A stretch of 9,720 nt of DNA from the NCBI GenBank assembly GCA_003155565.1, contig PMDM01000223.1, forward strand, positions 1 through 9,720, read 5' to 3'. Both the position numbers and the translations under genes were made by a program. The stretch comes from Methylococcaceae bacterium. Lineage in GTDB: Bacteria > Pseudomonadota > Gammaproteobacteria > Methylococcales > Methylomonadaceae. Shown piece after piece: positions 1 through 8,062 of this stretch. Numbering within the stretch: position 1 is the stretch's first letter; each line of letters starts with the position of its first letter. The notes below the pieces were generated by a model that was not told the origin of the DNA, did no database searches, and saw nothing but the letters and a program-made list of their open reading frames with translations.

Positions 1-344
<344 letters not shown>

Positions 345-386
345 TGGGAAATTATCTAACTATACGAATAAAAACTGAGGATAACA

Positions 387-731
387 ATGAGCTTCTTTAT
401 CTCTGACGCATTAGCAGCGGCGCCTGCCATACAATCACCTGGCATGGAAGGCTTGTTGTTTCCTGCTGGTATTTTGGTGTTTTTTTATTTTCTGTTCCTG
501 CGCCCACAAGCTCAGCGTTCAAAAGAAAAAAAGCAAATGCTCGCTGCGATGGGCAAAGGCGTTGAAGTCGTCACAACGGGCGGTATTTTGGGAAAAGTTA
601 TTGATTTGGATGATAATTTCGTTAAGCTGGAAGTCGCTGATAACATCTTTATCCAGGTGCAGCGCCAAAGCATAGAAAGCATGATGCCTAAGGGGACTTA
701 CAAGGCCGTCACCAAAAAGGCCAATGGCTAA
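387..731 (+). CDS. yajC: Sec translocon accessory subunit YajC
   Basis: This 114-residue protein has the family's usual length. It is the small membrane partner of SecD and SecF in the holotranslocon that aids Sec-dependent export. A short Ala-rich N-terminus precedes one transmembrane segment at about residues 22-38, which ends in the family signature FLFLRPQ at 35-41 and then a strongly basic cytoplasmic stretch (QRSKEKK). The cytoplasmic domain carries the conserved VVTTGGILGKV at 61-71. The ATG is supported by GAGG at 377-380, six nt upstream, the best ribosome binding site in this part of the window. tgt lies 42 nt upstream and secD 78 nt downstream. The 732-809 gap shows no clear promoter or hairpin. 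No oddities are seen. Confidence 0.97.
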   Translation: MSFFISDALAAAPAIQSPGMEGLLFPAGILVFFYFLFLRPQAQRSKEKKQMLAAMGKGVEVVTTGGILGKVIDLDDNFVKLEVADNIFIQVQRQSIESMMPKGTYKAVTKKANG

Positions 732-809
732 TTCGACAGGTATTTCAGCTCCCGATTCACCGATGGGACGATACAAAATCACGGCGTAGTTTAATTGACG
801 GAATAACAC

Positions 810-2651
810 ATGCAAAACAGATTCCCGCTTTGGAAAAATTTATTGGTATTGATTATTTTCCTGGTAAGCCTTATTTATTCGTTACCGAACTTGTATGGTG
901 AAGACCCCTCAGTCCAGGTCTCATCAGCTCACGCCCTCGCTCAGGAACAGGCTAACAAGATCGAATCTACCATAAAAACTGCTGGCGTAAATTTAAAGGC
1001 TTTTGAATTTAAAGACGGACGGATTTTGGCACGTTTCAGCAATACTGACGATCAGTTAAAAATTGCGGACTTGCTCCGGGACCAAATGGGCAATGACGCG
1101 ACTGTTGCGTTAAATCTCGCGCCGACGACACCTGCTTGGTTGCAGAAGATCGGCGCTGATGCCATGTATCTGGGTCTGGATTTACGCGGAGGGGTGCATT
1201 TTCTGTTGGAAGTGGATATGGATGCCGCCGTAAAGCAAGCAGAAGAACGTTACACAGAAGACTTACGGTTAGCATTAAGGGATGCAAAGATACGCTACCT
1301 GTCAGTTACCAAAGACAGCGCTTTTATCAAAATAAAATTAAAGTCTGCTGATGACAAACCCGCCTTGTTTGATGTTTTGGCCAAGGGCTTCAAGGGCTTG
1401 AAAATTACCGAACCGGATGAACAAGATCAACTCTGGCTGCAAATGTCCGAAGTCGATGTCCGTGAGGTAAAAAAATTCGCCGTAGCCCAGAACATGACGA
1501 CTTTACGTAATCGTGTCAATGAGTTGGGTGTCGCTGAACCCGTGATACAGCAGCAAGGTGACAATCGAATTGTTGTGCAGTTGCCGGGTGTGCAGGATAC
1601 CACCCGTGCCAAAGAAATTTTGGGTACGACCGCTACCTTGGAATATCGCTTGGTCGATGTCGAACACGACGTACAAAAGGCGGTTGAAGGCCATGTACCG
1701 GTAGGCAGTAAGTTATACTACGATAAAAACAAGAGTCCTGTGCTGTTGGACAAGCGCGTCATTGTGACTGGCGACCAGATTGTCGATGCCTCTTCAGGTA
1801 TGGATCAGGATGGCAGGCCGGCGGTATTTATTTCGCTCAACGGAGTTGGTGCGGCAAAAATGGGTAAACTGACCCAGGCGAATCTCGGTAAGCCTATGGC
1901 AGTGGTGTTTATCGAAAATAAGGTCGAAACCAAAACCGTCAATGGGCAAAAAGTCCGCCACAAGGAAAAAGTAGAAAAGGTCATCAGTGTGGCTACGATT
2001 CAGGGCGTTTTTAGCAAACGTTTTCAGACCACTGGACTGGACAGTCCACAAGATGCACGTAACCTGTCGCTGTTACTTCGCGCCGGAGCGTTGGCAGCAC
2101 CGGTTGATATTGTCGAAGAACGCACGGTAGGCCCAAGCCTGGGGCAAGATAACATCAATAAGGGCGTTTTATCGTTTGTGGTGGGCTTTGTGTTGGTCGT
2201 TCTGCTTATGGCAGTTTATTACAAGCTTTTCGGAATGATTGCCGATGTTGCACTGGCCTTTAACGTGGTCATTGTCGTGGCAGTTTTGTCAATGTTGCAA
2301 GCGACCCTGACCTTGCCGGGTATTGCGGGGATTATATTGACCGTCGGTATGTCTGTTGATGCTAACGTCTTGATCTTTGAACGGATTCGGGAAGAACTCA
2401 GGAATGGTAACACGCCACAATCCGCTATCTACATGGGCTATGATCGGGCTTTCGCGACTATTTTGGATTCGCATGTCACAAACCTTGTGGTGGCTGTTGT
2501 CTTATTCGCATTTGGTACCGGCTCTGTAAAAGGTTTTGCGGTGACGCTCATCATTGGTATTTTGTCATCCATGTTCACTGCCATTACAGGTACACGGATG
2601 GTCATTAACTGGATTTATGGTAACCGCAGGGTTGAAAAATTATCCATTTAA
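810..2651 (+). CDS. secD: Protein translocase subunit SecD
   Basis: SecD is an inner-membrane subunit that with SecF uses the proton gradient to help pull preproteins through SecYEG on the periplasmic side. At 613 residues it matches gammaproteobacterial SecD. TM1 is at about 8-28. A periplasmic region follows, with the conserved LGLDLRGG at 121-128, the RNRVNELGVAEP segment at 233-244 and the GTTATLEYRLV segment at 272-282. The C-terminal half has five further membrane helices between about 450 and 600. The RND-type motif GMSVDANVLIFERIREE at 513-529 contains Asp517, which by alignment corresponds to the functionally essential TM4 Asp519 of E. coli. ACGGA at 798-802 is a plausible but modest ribosome binding site, seven nt before the ATG. 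secF begins 41 nt after the stop. The gene is intact with no frameshift. Confidence 0.98.
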   Translation: MQNRFPLWKNLLVLIIFLVSLIYSLPNLYGEDPSVQVSSAHALAQEQANKIESTIKTAGVNLKAFEFKDGRILARFSNTDDQLKIADLLRDQMGNDATVALNLAPTTPAWLQKIGADAMYLGLDLRGGVHFLLEVDMDAAVKQAEERYTEDLRLALRDAKIRYLSVTKDSAFIKIKLKSADDKPALFDVLAKGFKGLKITEPDEQDQLWLQMSEVDVREVKKFAVAQNMTTLRNRVNELGVAEPVIQQQGDNRIVVQLPGVQDTTRAKEILGTTATLEYRLVDVEHDVQKAVEGHVPVGSKLYYDKNKSPVLLDKRVIVTGDQIVDASSGMDQDGRPAVFISLNGVGAAKMGKLTQANLGKPMAVVFIENKVETKTVNGQKVRHKEKVEKVISVATIQGVFSKRFQTTGLDSPQDARNLSLLLRAGALAAPVDIVEERTVGPSLGQDNINKGVLSFVVGFVLVVLLMAVYYKLFGMIADVALAFNVVIVVAVLSMLQATLTLPGIAGIILTVGMSVDANVLIFERIREELRNGNTPQSAIYMGYDRAFATILDSHVTNLVVAVVLFAFGTGSVKGFAVTLIIGILSSMFTAITGTRMVINWIYGNRRVEKLSI

Positions 2652-2692
2652 GAATTGAATAGACACTGTTCCATAACAACACACAAGCATTT

Positions 2693-3619
2693 ATGAAACC
2701 TACACATATTAATTTTATTGGTAACCGAAAGATTGCGATGACATTTTCCGGGATTTTGATGGTGATAGCGATCATCTCACTATCAGTCCGCGGGTTGCAG
2801 ATGGGCATCGATTTCACGGGTGGCACCCTGATTGAAGTCGGCTATCAACAAACTGCCGACCTGACCGCGTTACGCAAGACCTTAGATGAATCGGGTTTTG
2901 CTAATGCGACCGTGCAGAATTTCGGCACTTCCAAAGATGTCCTAATTCGCCTGAAACTTGAAGAAGGCGTGAATAGTGCAGATTTAAGCACAAAAGTGCT
3001 GGATGCCATCAACAAAAACGCTGCTACGCCAGCCAGTTTGCGGCGTGTCGAGTTTGTGGGGCCACAAGTCGGTGACGATCTGGCACAGGATGGTTTTTTG
3101 GCCTTGTTGTATTCAACGCTAGCCATTTTGATTTATATTTCCTTACGTTTTGAATGGAAATTTTCAGTCGGTGCGATCATAGCAACCTTCCATGATGTGA
3201 TCGTGACTTTGGGCGTATTCTCAGTATTCGCTCTGGAGTTTGATCTGACGGTCTTGGCGGCCATTCTTGCCCTGATCGGATATTCCCTCAACGATACCAT
3301 TGTCGTTTATGACCGGATTCGGGAAAACTTCAGGAAAATGAGAAAAACTACAACCGAAGATATGATGAACATTGCCGTGAATGACACCTTAAGCCGTACC
3401 ATCATGATTTCGATGACCGTATTTTTGGTGTTGGTTTCCCTGTTTTTCTTAGGAGGAGAAGTCATCCATAACTTTTCCATCGCCCTGTTATTTGGCGTGG
3501 TTTTCGGCACCTATTCGTCAATTTTTATTGCCAGTCCTGCGGCTTTGATGTTGGGCGTTAGTTCTGAAGATTTGATTATACCAGTCAAAGAAGGCGCAGA
3601 ACTGGACAGGATGCCTTAA
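2693..3619 (+). CDS. secF: Protein translocase subunit SecF
   Basis: SecF is the partner of SecD in the proton-driven export complex. At 308 residues it is close to the family norm. TM1 is at about 14-32, followed by the SecF signature GIDFTGGT at 38-45. The periplasmic P4 domain runs to VGPQVGDDL (122-130), and five more membrane helices lie between about 134 and 290. The TM4 motif GYSLNDTIVVYDRIRENF (196-213) includes Asp201, equivalent by alignment to Asp213 of E. coli, and the arginines at its cytoplasmic end. The ATG is preceded by an A/C-rich leader with no recognisable Shine-Dalgarno, so translation may depend on ribosomes arriving from secD 41 nt upstream; that is inference. A 73-nt gap follows before ndk, the most likely place for an operon boundary in this half of the window. 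Confidence 0.98.
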   Translation: MKPTHINFIGNRKIAMTFSGILMVIAIISLSVRGLQMGIDFTGGTLIEVGYQQTADLTALRKTLDESGFANATVQNFGTSKDVLIRLKLEEGVNSADLSTKVLDAINKNAATPASLRRVEFVGPQVGDDLAQDGFLALLYSTLAILIYISLRFEWKFSVGAIIATFHDVIVTLGVFSVFALEFDLTVLAAILALIGYSLNDTIVVYDRIRENFRKMRKTTTEDMMNIAVNDTLSRTIMISMTVFLVLVSLFFLGGEVIHNFSIALLFGVVFGTYSSIFIASPAALMLGVSSEDLIIPVKEGAELDRMP

Positions 3620-3692
3620 TTCAAGAGTCTGTCTGCTTAGTCGGATCAGCTACTATAAATTTTTAATTGTTCAATTGGAGTTTTAAATACAC

Positions 3693-4124
3693 ATGGCGAT
3701 AGAACGCACATTCTCGATCATTAAACCGGATGCAGTTGCAAAAAATGTCATCGGTGAAATTTATAGCCGTTTTGAAAAAAACGGTTTAAACATTGTCGCA
3801 GCAAAAATGTTGCACCTTACTCAAACTCAGGCTGAAGGTTTTTACGCAGAACACAAAGAACGCGGATTTTTTAAGGATTTAGTCGCTTTCATGATTTCAG
3901 GCCCAGTCATCATGCAAGTTCTGGAGGGCGAAAATGCCATTCTTAAACATCGGGATATAATGGGCGCTACCAATCCTAAGGAAGCCGCGGCTGGCACGAT
4001 ACGCGCTGATTTTGCAAACAGCATTGATGAAAATGCTGTGCATGGCTCTGATGCCGTTGCAACAGCCCAACGAGAAATTGCTTACTTTTTCTCAGACAAT
4101 GAACTCTGCGCCCGCACCCGTTAA
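3693..4124 (+). CDS. ndk: Nucleoside diphosphate kinase
   Basis: This cytoplasmic enzyme transfers the gamma-phosphate from ATP to nucleoside diphosphates through a phospho-histidine, balancing NTP and dNTP pools. At 143 residues it has the length of the E. coli enzyme and near-identical landmarks. These are the N-terminal [12 protein letters not shown] with catalytic Lys11, the GATNP segment at 91-95, and NAVHGSD at 114-120 with the phosphorylated His117, which is the family signature. The ATG is preceded by GGAG at 3677-3680, 12 nt away, a rather long spacing. A TATAAA at 3654-3659 could be a -10 element, but no convincing -35 goes with it. The last 26 nt overlap the start of rlmN in another frame, so the two are probably translated in a coupled way. 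ndk next to rlmN is a common gammaproteobacterial arrangement. Confidence 0.98.
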   Translation: MAIERTFSIIKPDAVAKNVIGEIYSRFEKNGLNIVAAKMLHLTQTQAEGFYAEHKERGFFKDLVAFMISGPVIMQVLEGENAILKHRDIMGATNPKEAAAGTIRADFANSIDENAVHGSDAVATAQREIAYFFSDNELCARTR

Positions 4125-5211
4125 ACAAAAACCGTTGAATTTGCTGGATCTTGACAGAGTAGGCTTAGCGGCCTTCTTTGTCGGATTAGGTGAAAAGCCT
4201 TTTCGCGCCACCCAATTACTGAAATGGGTTTATCAAGAAGACGTAGTTGACTTCAATTTGATGACCAATTTCAGCAAACCGCTGCGTTCTTATCTTAGCG
4301 AAAATTGCACTATTGCTACCCCTGAAATCGTGTTGGAAAAGATTGCCTGCGATGGCACACGTAAGTGGGTGGTTCAGGCTAGCTGTGGCAATCAGATTGA
4401 AACAGTATTTATCCCAGAAGAAAATCGAGGTACGCTGTGCGTTTCATCGCAAGTCGGTTGTGCGCTCGCTTGTACGTTTTGTTCGACTGCCCAACAAGGC
4501 TTTAACCGCAATTTGACCACGGCTGAAATTATCGGTCAGGTCATGGTTGCCCAAGAACGCTTGGGGCAAGAACGGAAGATCACCAATGTGGTCATGATGG
4601 GCATGGGTGAACCGCTGCTAAATTTTGATAACGTCGTTGCAGCCATGAATTTAATGATGGATGATTTCGCTTATGGCCTTTCCAAACGGCGGGTCACCAT
4701 CAGCACCTCAGGCGTGGTTCCGGCAATGTATCGCTTGACGGAGGTCTGTGATGTCAGTCTGGCGGTGTCCCTACACGCAGTTACCGATGAGCTACGGGAC
4801 GAGCTGGTTCCCATTAACAAAAAATACCCACTGAAAGAGTTATTGGAAGCCTGTAGGGACAATGCCAAACTAGCGCCCCGCCGCACCATAACTTTTGAGT
4901 ATGTCATGCTGAATGGAATTAATGATTCAATCGAGGATGCGCACGGCCTGATTGAATTACTCAAAACCGTGCCATCAAAGTTGAATTTGATACCGTTTAA
5001 TCCGTTTCCCAATTCCATTTACACCTGTTCCAGCAACAATGCGATTCATCGGTTTAAGACCTTGTTGAACGATGCCGGAATTGTAACCACTGTGAGGAAA
5101 ACCCGTGGCGAAGATATTGATGCCGCCTGTGGGCAGTTGGTCGGACAAGTTGCAGATAAAAGCCGAAGACATCTTAAATTAAAAACTATGAGTGCTGAAC
5201 ATGCCGCTTAA
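4099..5211 (+). CDS. rlmN: Dual-specificity RNA methyltransferase RlmN (23S rRNA A2503 / tRNA A37 C2-methyltransferase)
   Basis: This radical-SAM enzyme makes 2-methyladenosine at 23S rRNA A2503 and at A37 of some tRNAs. From the ATG at 4099 it has 370 residues, close to the family norm. The radical-SAM cluster motif is Cys121-x3-Cys125-x2-Cys128 (GCALACTFC). Seven residues before it is Cys114, and Cys344 lies in DIDAACGQL. By alignment these last two correspond to E. coli Cys118 and the methyl-carrying Cys355. The SAM-binding GMGEPLLN is at 168-175. The frame is open upstream to an ATG at 4012, but that would add 29 residues inside ndk that do not resemble RlmN, whereas [20 protein letters not shown] reads like a normal N-terminus. 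The chosen start overlaps ndk by 26 nt and has no strong ribosome binding site, so translational coupling is likely. The 3' end overlaps pilW by 11 nt. Confidence 0.96.
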   Translation: MNSAPAPVKQKPLNLLDLDRVGLAAFFVGLGEKPFRATQLLKWVYQEDVVDFNLMTNFSKPLRSYLSENCTIATPEIVLEKIACDGTRKWVVQASCGNQIETVFIPEENRGTLCVSSQVGCALACTFCSTAQQGFNRNLTTAEIIGQVMVAQERLGQERKITNVVMMGMGEPLLNFDNVVAAMNLMMDDFAYGLSKRRVTISTSGVVPAMYRLTEVCDVSLAVSLHAVTDELRDELVPINKKYPLKELLEACRDNAKLAPRRTITFEYVMLNGINDSIEDAHGLIELLKTVPSKLNLIPFNPFPNSIYTCSSNNAIHRFKTLLNDAGIVTTVRKTRGEDIDAACGQLVGQVADKSRRHLKLKTMSAEHAA

Positions 5212-5956
5212 ATCAGCTTTTAAGATGACACGCTGTGCTGTTGTACTGATGGCAATAACCTTATCAGCCTGTTCCTGGTTTTCAAATGGCCCCGCTGAAA
5301 AGCCTACGGATATTTATCTACAGTTAGGTATCCGGTACATGGATCTTAATAAGTTGGAATTGGCTAAGGAAAATTTACAGAAGGCATTGGAGAAAGAACC
5401 CAATAATGCGCGGGCGCACAGTGCTTTGGCAGTCTTATATGAAAAAATTAATCATTTTGACCAGGCGAAACAGCATTATGATGCAGCATTGGGATTGTCG
5501 CCCGATGATATAGGTATACAAAATAATTATGGCAAGTTTCTGTGCGACCGTAGGCAGTTCGATAGAGGCTTGGCGCTGCTGACACAAGCAACATCCAATC
5601 TATTGAATGACAGGCAGTGGATGGCACTAACTAATTCTGCACGTTGTCATCTAGGCATGGGGCAGCGCCCACAAGCGGTCGCGCTACTCAAACAGGCATT
5701 GGACATGAACGGCCAATATTCGGCGGCATTACTCGAAATGCAAAAGATCAGCTATCAAATAGGCGAATACAAAGCGGCAGAAGATTATTTGCAGAGGTAT
5801 TTAGGCGAAGCCAATCATACGGCTGAAACCTTGTGGATAGGCATTCAAACAGAACAGGCTTTAGGAAATTTGTCGCTTGCCAATGAATATCGAAGCTTGT
5901 TGCTGGATAAATTTCCAAATTCAAATGAAGCCAAACAAGTAGCAGGCATTCGTTAA
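5201..5956 (+). CDS. pilW: Type IV pilus biogenesis/stability lipoprotein PilW (PilF family), TPR protein
   Basis: This is an outer-membrane lipoprotein of tetratricopeptide repeats which, by family knowledge, supports assembly of the PilQ secretin and stability of type IV pili. From the ATG at 5201 it has 251 residues. A signal peptide ends in a lipobox, LSAC, with acylated Cys24; Ser at +2 suits outer-membrane sorting. The mature part is about six TPR units between residues 36 and 242, for example [20 protein letters not shown] and [20 protein letters not shown]. Cys115 and Cys149 sit at similar places in successive repeats and could form a disulfide (inference). An in-frame GTG at 5192 would add three residues. 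An ATG at 5225 would still leave a signal peptide, so the exact start is uncertain. The gene overlaps rlmN by 11 nt. The rlmN-pilW pairing, seen in many pilus-bearing Gammaproteobacteria, supports the call. No other pilus gene is in the window. Confidence 0.9.
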   Translation: MPLKSAFKMTRCAVVLMAITLSACSWFSNGPAEKPTDIYLQLGIRYMDLNKLELAKENLQKALEKEPNNARAHSALAVLYEKINHFDQAKQHYDAALGLSPDDIGIQNNYGKFLCDRRQFDRGLALLTQATSNLLNDRQWMALTNSARCHLGMGQRPQAVALLKQALDMNGQYSAALLEMQKISYQIGEYKAAEDYLQRYLGEANHTAETLWIGIQTEQALGNLSLANEYRSLLLDKFPNSNEAKQVAGIR

Positions 5957-5971
5957 GTGTCGATTAGGTAG

Positions 5972-7255
5972 ATGGCGACTAATATTCAAGCAGTTCGTGG
6001 GATGCATGATGTGCTCCCCGACCAGACCGCGCTTTGGCAATATGCTGAACGCTGTATAAGAGAAGTGCTTTCCAGTTATGGTTACAGCGAAATCAGGCTG
6101 CCCATCGTTGAGAAAACAGAATTGTTTAAACGTTCTATCGGCGAAGTCACCGATATTGTCGAAAAAGAAATGTACACGTTTGAAGACCGAAACGGCGATT
6201 CCTTAACGCTAAGGCCAGAAGGAACGGCGGGTTGTTTACGGGCCTGCCTGGAACATGGTTTGCTGCATCACCAAACCCACAGGTTATGGTATTACGGCCC
6301 CATGTATCGGCACGAAAGGCCGCAGAAAGGCCGCTATCGGCAATTTATCCAGTTGGGCGTAGAAACCTACGGCATGTCCGGGCCTGATATTGATGCAGAA
6401 TTGATTCTTCTAATGCATCGGTTATGGAAAACGCTGGGTATCCGCGATAAGGTCAGGTTACAACTGAATTCCTTGGGTACAATTGCCGAACGTTTGGCTT
6501 ACCGGGAAGTGTTGGTAGCTCATTTTCAGCGACATAAGGAAGGATTGGATGAAGACAGTCTCCGCAGGTTGAATACCAACCCGTTGCGGATTTTGGACAG
6601 CAAAAATCCTGAAATGAAAGACATTATTGCCAATGCACCTGAACTGATGGCTTACTTGGGCACTGAAAGTTTGGCTCATTTCAAGGCCATCACTACAACT
6701 TTAGAAGATTTGGATGTGGCTTACGGGATTAATACACGATTAGTCCGAGGCCTGGATTATTACAGCCTTACGGTTTTTGAATGGGTGACTGATGAATTAG
6801 GTTCGCAAGGTACTGTGTGTGCTGGCGGACGTTATGACGGACTCATAGAACAATTAGGAGGCAAACCAAACCATGCTGTTGGCTTTGCAATGGGTATGGA
6901 GCGATTACTGGCCTTGCTGGAAACACGTAAAGATATTCCGGTTGAAAGAACGGTTGATGCTTATATGATTCGGGTTGGCGAGAAAGCGGAACGGGAGGGC
7001 CTGCGCTTTGCGGAAACCATCAGGAATGAGATCCCTGCCCTAAAATTACAACTGTCTGCCGATGGTGGCAGTTTTAAAAACCAGTTTAAAAAGGCCGACA
7101 AGACCGGCGCGGAATTCGCCATTATTCTCGGCGATGACGAAGTTGATCGTGGTGAAGTTGGCATTAAATATTTAAGAAATGACCTTGCCCAGCAAACGAT
7201 GCCGCAAACTCAGGCGATCAGCTTTTTGCAACAGCAACTACCACAGATAGTTTAG
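5972..7255 (+). CDS. hisS: Histidyl-tRNA synthetase
   Basis: This class II aminoacyl-tRNA synthetase charges tRNA-His. Its 427 residues match the bacterial enzyme. Visible landmarks are the N-terminal RGMHDVLP (9-16), class II motif 1 around 34-57 ([18 protein letters not shown]), TLRPEGTAG (79-87), and motif 2 with [14 protein letters not shown] (112-125) and its ATP-contacting Arg113. The histidine-specific LVRGLDYY (257-264) holds Arg259, at the same number as the catalytic Arg of E. coli HisRS. Motif 3 is [10 protein letters not shown] (304-313), with Arg311. The anticodon-binding domain occupies about 328-427. The ATG lies 15 nt after pilW; AGG at 5966-5968 is only three nt from it, so initiation probably relies on coupling. 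In many relatives ispG, and often a rodZ-like gene, sits just before hisS; neither is present here. Confidence 0.98.
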   Translation: MATNIQAVRGMHDVLPDQTALWQYAERCIREVLSSYGYSEIRLPIVEKTELFKRSIGEVTDIVEKEMYTFEDRNGDSLTLRPEGTAGCLRACLEHGLLHHQTHRLWYYGPMYRHERPQKGRYRQFIQLGVETYGMSGPDIDAELILLMHRLWKTLGIRDKVRLQLNSLGTIAERLAYREVLVAHFQRHKEGLDEDSLRRLNTNPLRILDSKNPEMKDIIANAPELMAYLGTESLAHFKAITTTLEDLDVAYGINTRLVRGLDYYSLTVFEWVTDELGSQGTVCAGGRYDGLIEQLGGKPNHAVGFAMGMERLLALLETRKDIPVERTVDAYMIRVGEKAEREGLRFAETIRNEIPALKLQLSADGGSFKNQFKKADKTGAEFAIILGDDEVDRGEVGIKYLRNDLAQQTMPQTQAISFLQQQLPQIV

Positions 7256-7414
7256 AGAACGCAAGCGGAATGGAGGCTGCAAATAACCACGAAGTGCACG
7301 AAGAAAAAACAGAAAAAACTTCGTGTCCTTCGTGGTAAATGAGAATTCCAGCGCAGCATTGCAGAATATGAATGATAGAATCCCCAATTTACTTAAATAG
7401 AACAGAGAACAACA
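7256..7414 (+). other. Intergenic spacer hisS-yfgM (159 nt), the longest gap in the window
   Basis: This is the only gap over 100 nt. It holds the inverted repeat at 7286-7336 and otherwise about 80 nt of AT-rich sequence before yfgM. I looked for a sigma-70 promoter. TTGCAG at 7359-7364 resembles a -35, but the nearest -10-like hexamer, TAGAAT at 7376-7381, is only 11 nt away, so no promoter is called. No T-run terminator, small ORF with a ribosome binding site, or RNA gene is recognisable. The spacing suggests that yfgM-bamB-der could have its own transcription start here, but this is not shown by the sequence. Confidence 0.6.
7286..7336. repeat. 18-bp inverted repeat with A-rich loop in the hisS-yfgM spacer
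   Basis: The left arm (7286-7303) is ACCACGAAGTGCACGAAG and the right arm (7319-7336) is CTTCGTGTCCTTCGTGGT. They are complementary at 16 of 18 positions, with the two mismatches adjacent in the middle. The 15-nt loop is almost all A. Each arm is itself two copies of CACGAAG (or its complement) at a 9-nt spacing, so the element looks built from a short repeated unit. It is not a canonical intrinsic terminator, because the stem is followed by AAATGAG and not a T-run, and the A-run lies in the loop. It resembles palindromic intergenic repeats of the kind dispersed through many bacterial genomes, but only this one copy is in the window. In RNA it would form a stable hairpin between hisS and yfgM, and could affect processing, decay or read-through (inference). 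Confidence 0.85.
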
Positions 7415-8062
7415 GTGGAAATTTACGATACAGAAGAAGAGCGGGTTGAAGCGTTAAAAGGCTGGTGGAAAGAAAACGGCACGTCAACGGTTATCGGCAT
7501 AGCCTTAGGTATTGCCGTTATTGTCGGCTGGAACTATTGGCAGGAACACAAAAAAGACCAGGCAAATCAGGCTTCGGCTCTCTACGATCAGTTACTCAAA
7601 GCGGCTGAAACCGATCAAAAAGACTCGGTCGATAAACTGGCCAAACGTTTGCAGGAGCAATTTGTAAACAGTAATTATGCTGCGTATGCAGGATTGTTTC
7701 AGGCGAAACTGAAGGTGCAGCAGGGCGATATTGCAGCAGCTGAAGCAATACTGAAAAAAATTGCCGACGGCAAGGACAAGGAATTGAGTCATATCGCCAA
7801 GATCAGGTTGGTCAAACTTATGCTCGCAAGCGGTGAGTATGAGCAGGGCTTACAGGTGATTAATGATGTCGATCAAGCGGCGGCGGCAAAATTTTCCGAT
7901 AACTATGATGAATTAGTCGGCGATTTGTATGTGGCGTTGGATCGCTTCGACGAAGCCCGCACCTCCTACCAAAAAGCCTTAAAGAATGGTTATCAGTCTC
8001 CTTTGTTGCAACTTAAAATCGACGACTTGACGGCACCAGAAAAAATCGAAACTAAAAAATAA
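7415..8062 (+). CDS. yfgM: YfgM, ancillary SecYEG translocon subunit (TPR-like periplasmic domain)
   Basis: YfgM is an inner-membrane protein with a large periplasmic helical domain. In E. coli it associates with SecYEG and the chaperone PpiD and is implicated in handing over exported proteins. The start is GTG at 7415, with GAGAA at 7405-7409 as the ribosome binding site. It gives MEIYDTEEERVEALKGWWKENG, the same N-terminal pattern as E. coli YfgM (MEIYENENDQVEAVKRFFAENG). A single transmembrane segment lies at about residues 23-40, following an acidic cytoplasmic tail. The remaining residues, about 50-205, are Ala-rich TPR-like helices, as in DIAAAEAILKKIADG and YEQGLQVINDVD. The length of 215 is slightly above the E. 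coli protein. The stop codon shares one base with the bamB start (TAATG), a tight coupling typical of this hisS-yfgM-bamB-der locus. Confidence 0.95.
   Translation: MEIYDTEEERVEALKGWWKENGTSTVIGIALGIAVIVGWNYWQEHKKDQANQASALYDQLLKAAETDQKDSVDKLAKRLQEQFVNSNYAAYAGLFQAKLKVQQGDIAAAEAILKKIADGKDKELSHIAKIRLVKLMLASGEYEQGLQVINDVDQAAAAKFSDNYDELVGDLYVALDRFDEARTSYQKALKNGYQSPLLQLKIDDLTAPEKIETKK

Noticed and set aside
519..815. 98-codon minus-strand open frame across yajC and the yajC-secD gap
   Set aside because: Most of it is antisense to yajC, and the gap part has no ribosome binding site or conserved protein feature.
3631..3660. Sigma-70 promoter for ndk with TATAAA at 3654-3659
   Set aside because: The -10-like hexamer is good, but no acceptable -35 lies 16-18 nt upstream, and AT-rich hexamers are common in gaps.
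3634..3660. Possible terminator hairpin after secF
   Set aside because: Only a 4-bp stem can be drawn before the T-run at 3660-3665, too weak to call.
4012..4098. Upstream ATG extending rlmN by 29 residues
   Set aside because: The extension lies inside the conserved ndk C-terminus and encodes a Met-rich segment unlike RlmN; the 4099 start gives a normal family length.
4671..5018. 115-codon minus-strand open frame inside rlmN
   Set aside because: It lies entirely opposite a clearly conserved gene, has low-complexity Ser/Arg-rich composition and shows no recognisable domain; it is a shadow of rlmN.
7286..7345. Intrinsic terminator after hisS
   Set aside because: The hairpin is strong but is followed by AAATGAG and not a T-run, and the A-rich tract is in the loop, so neither strand fits the canonical form.
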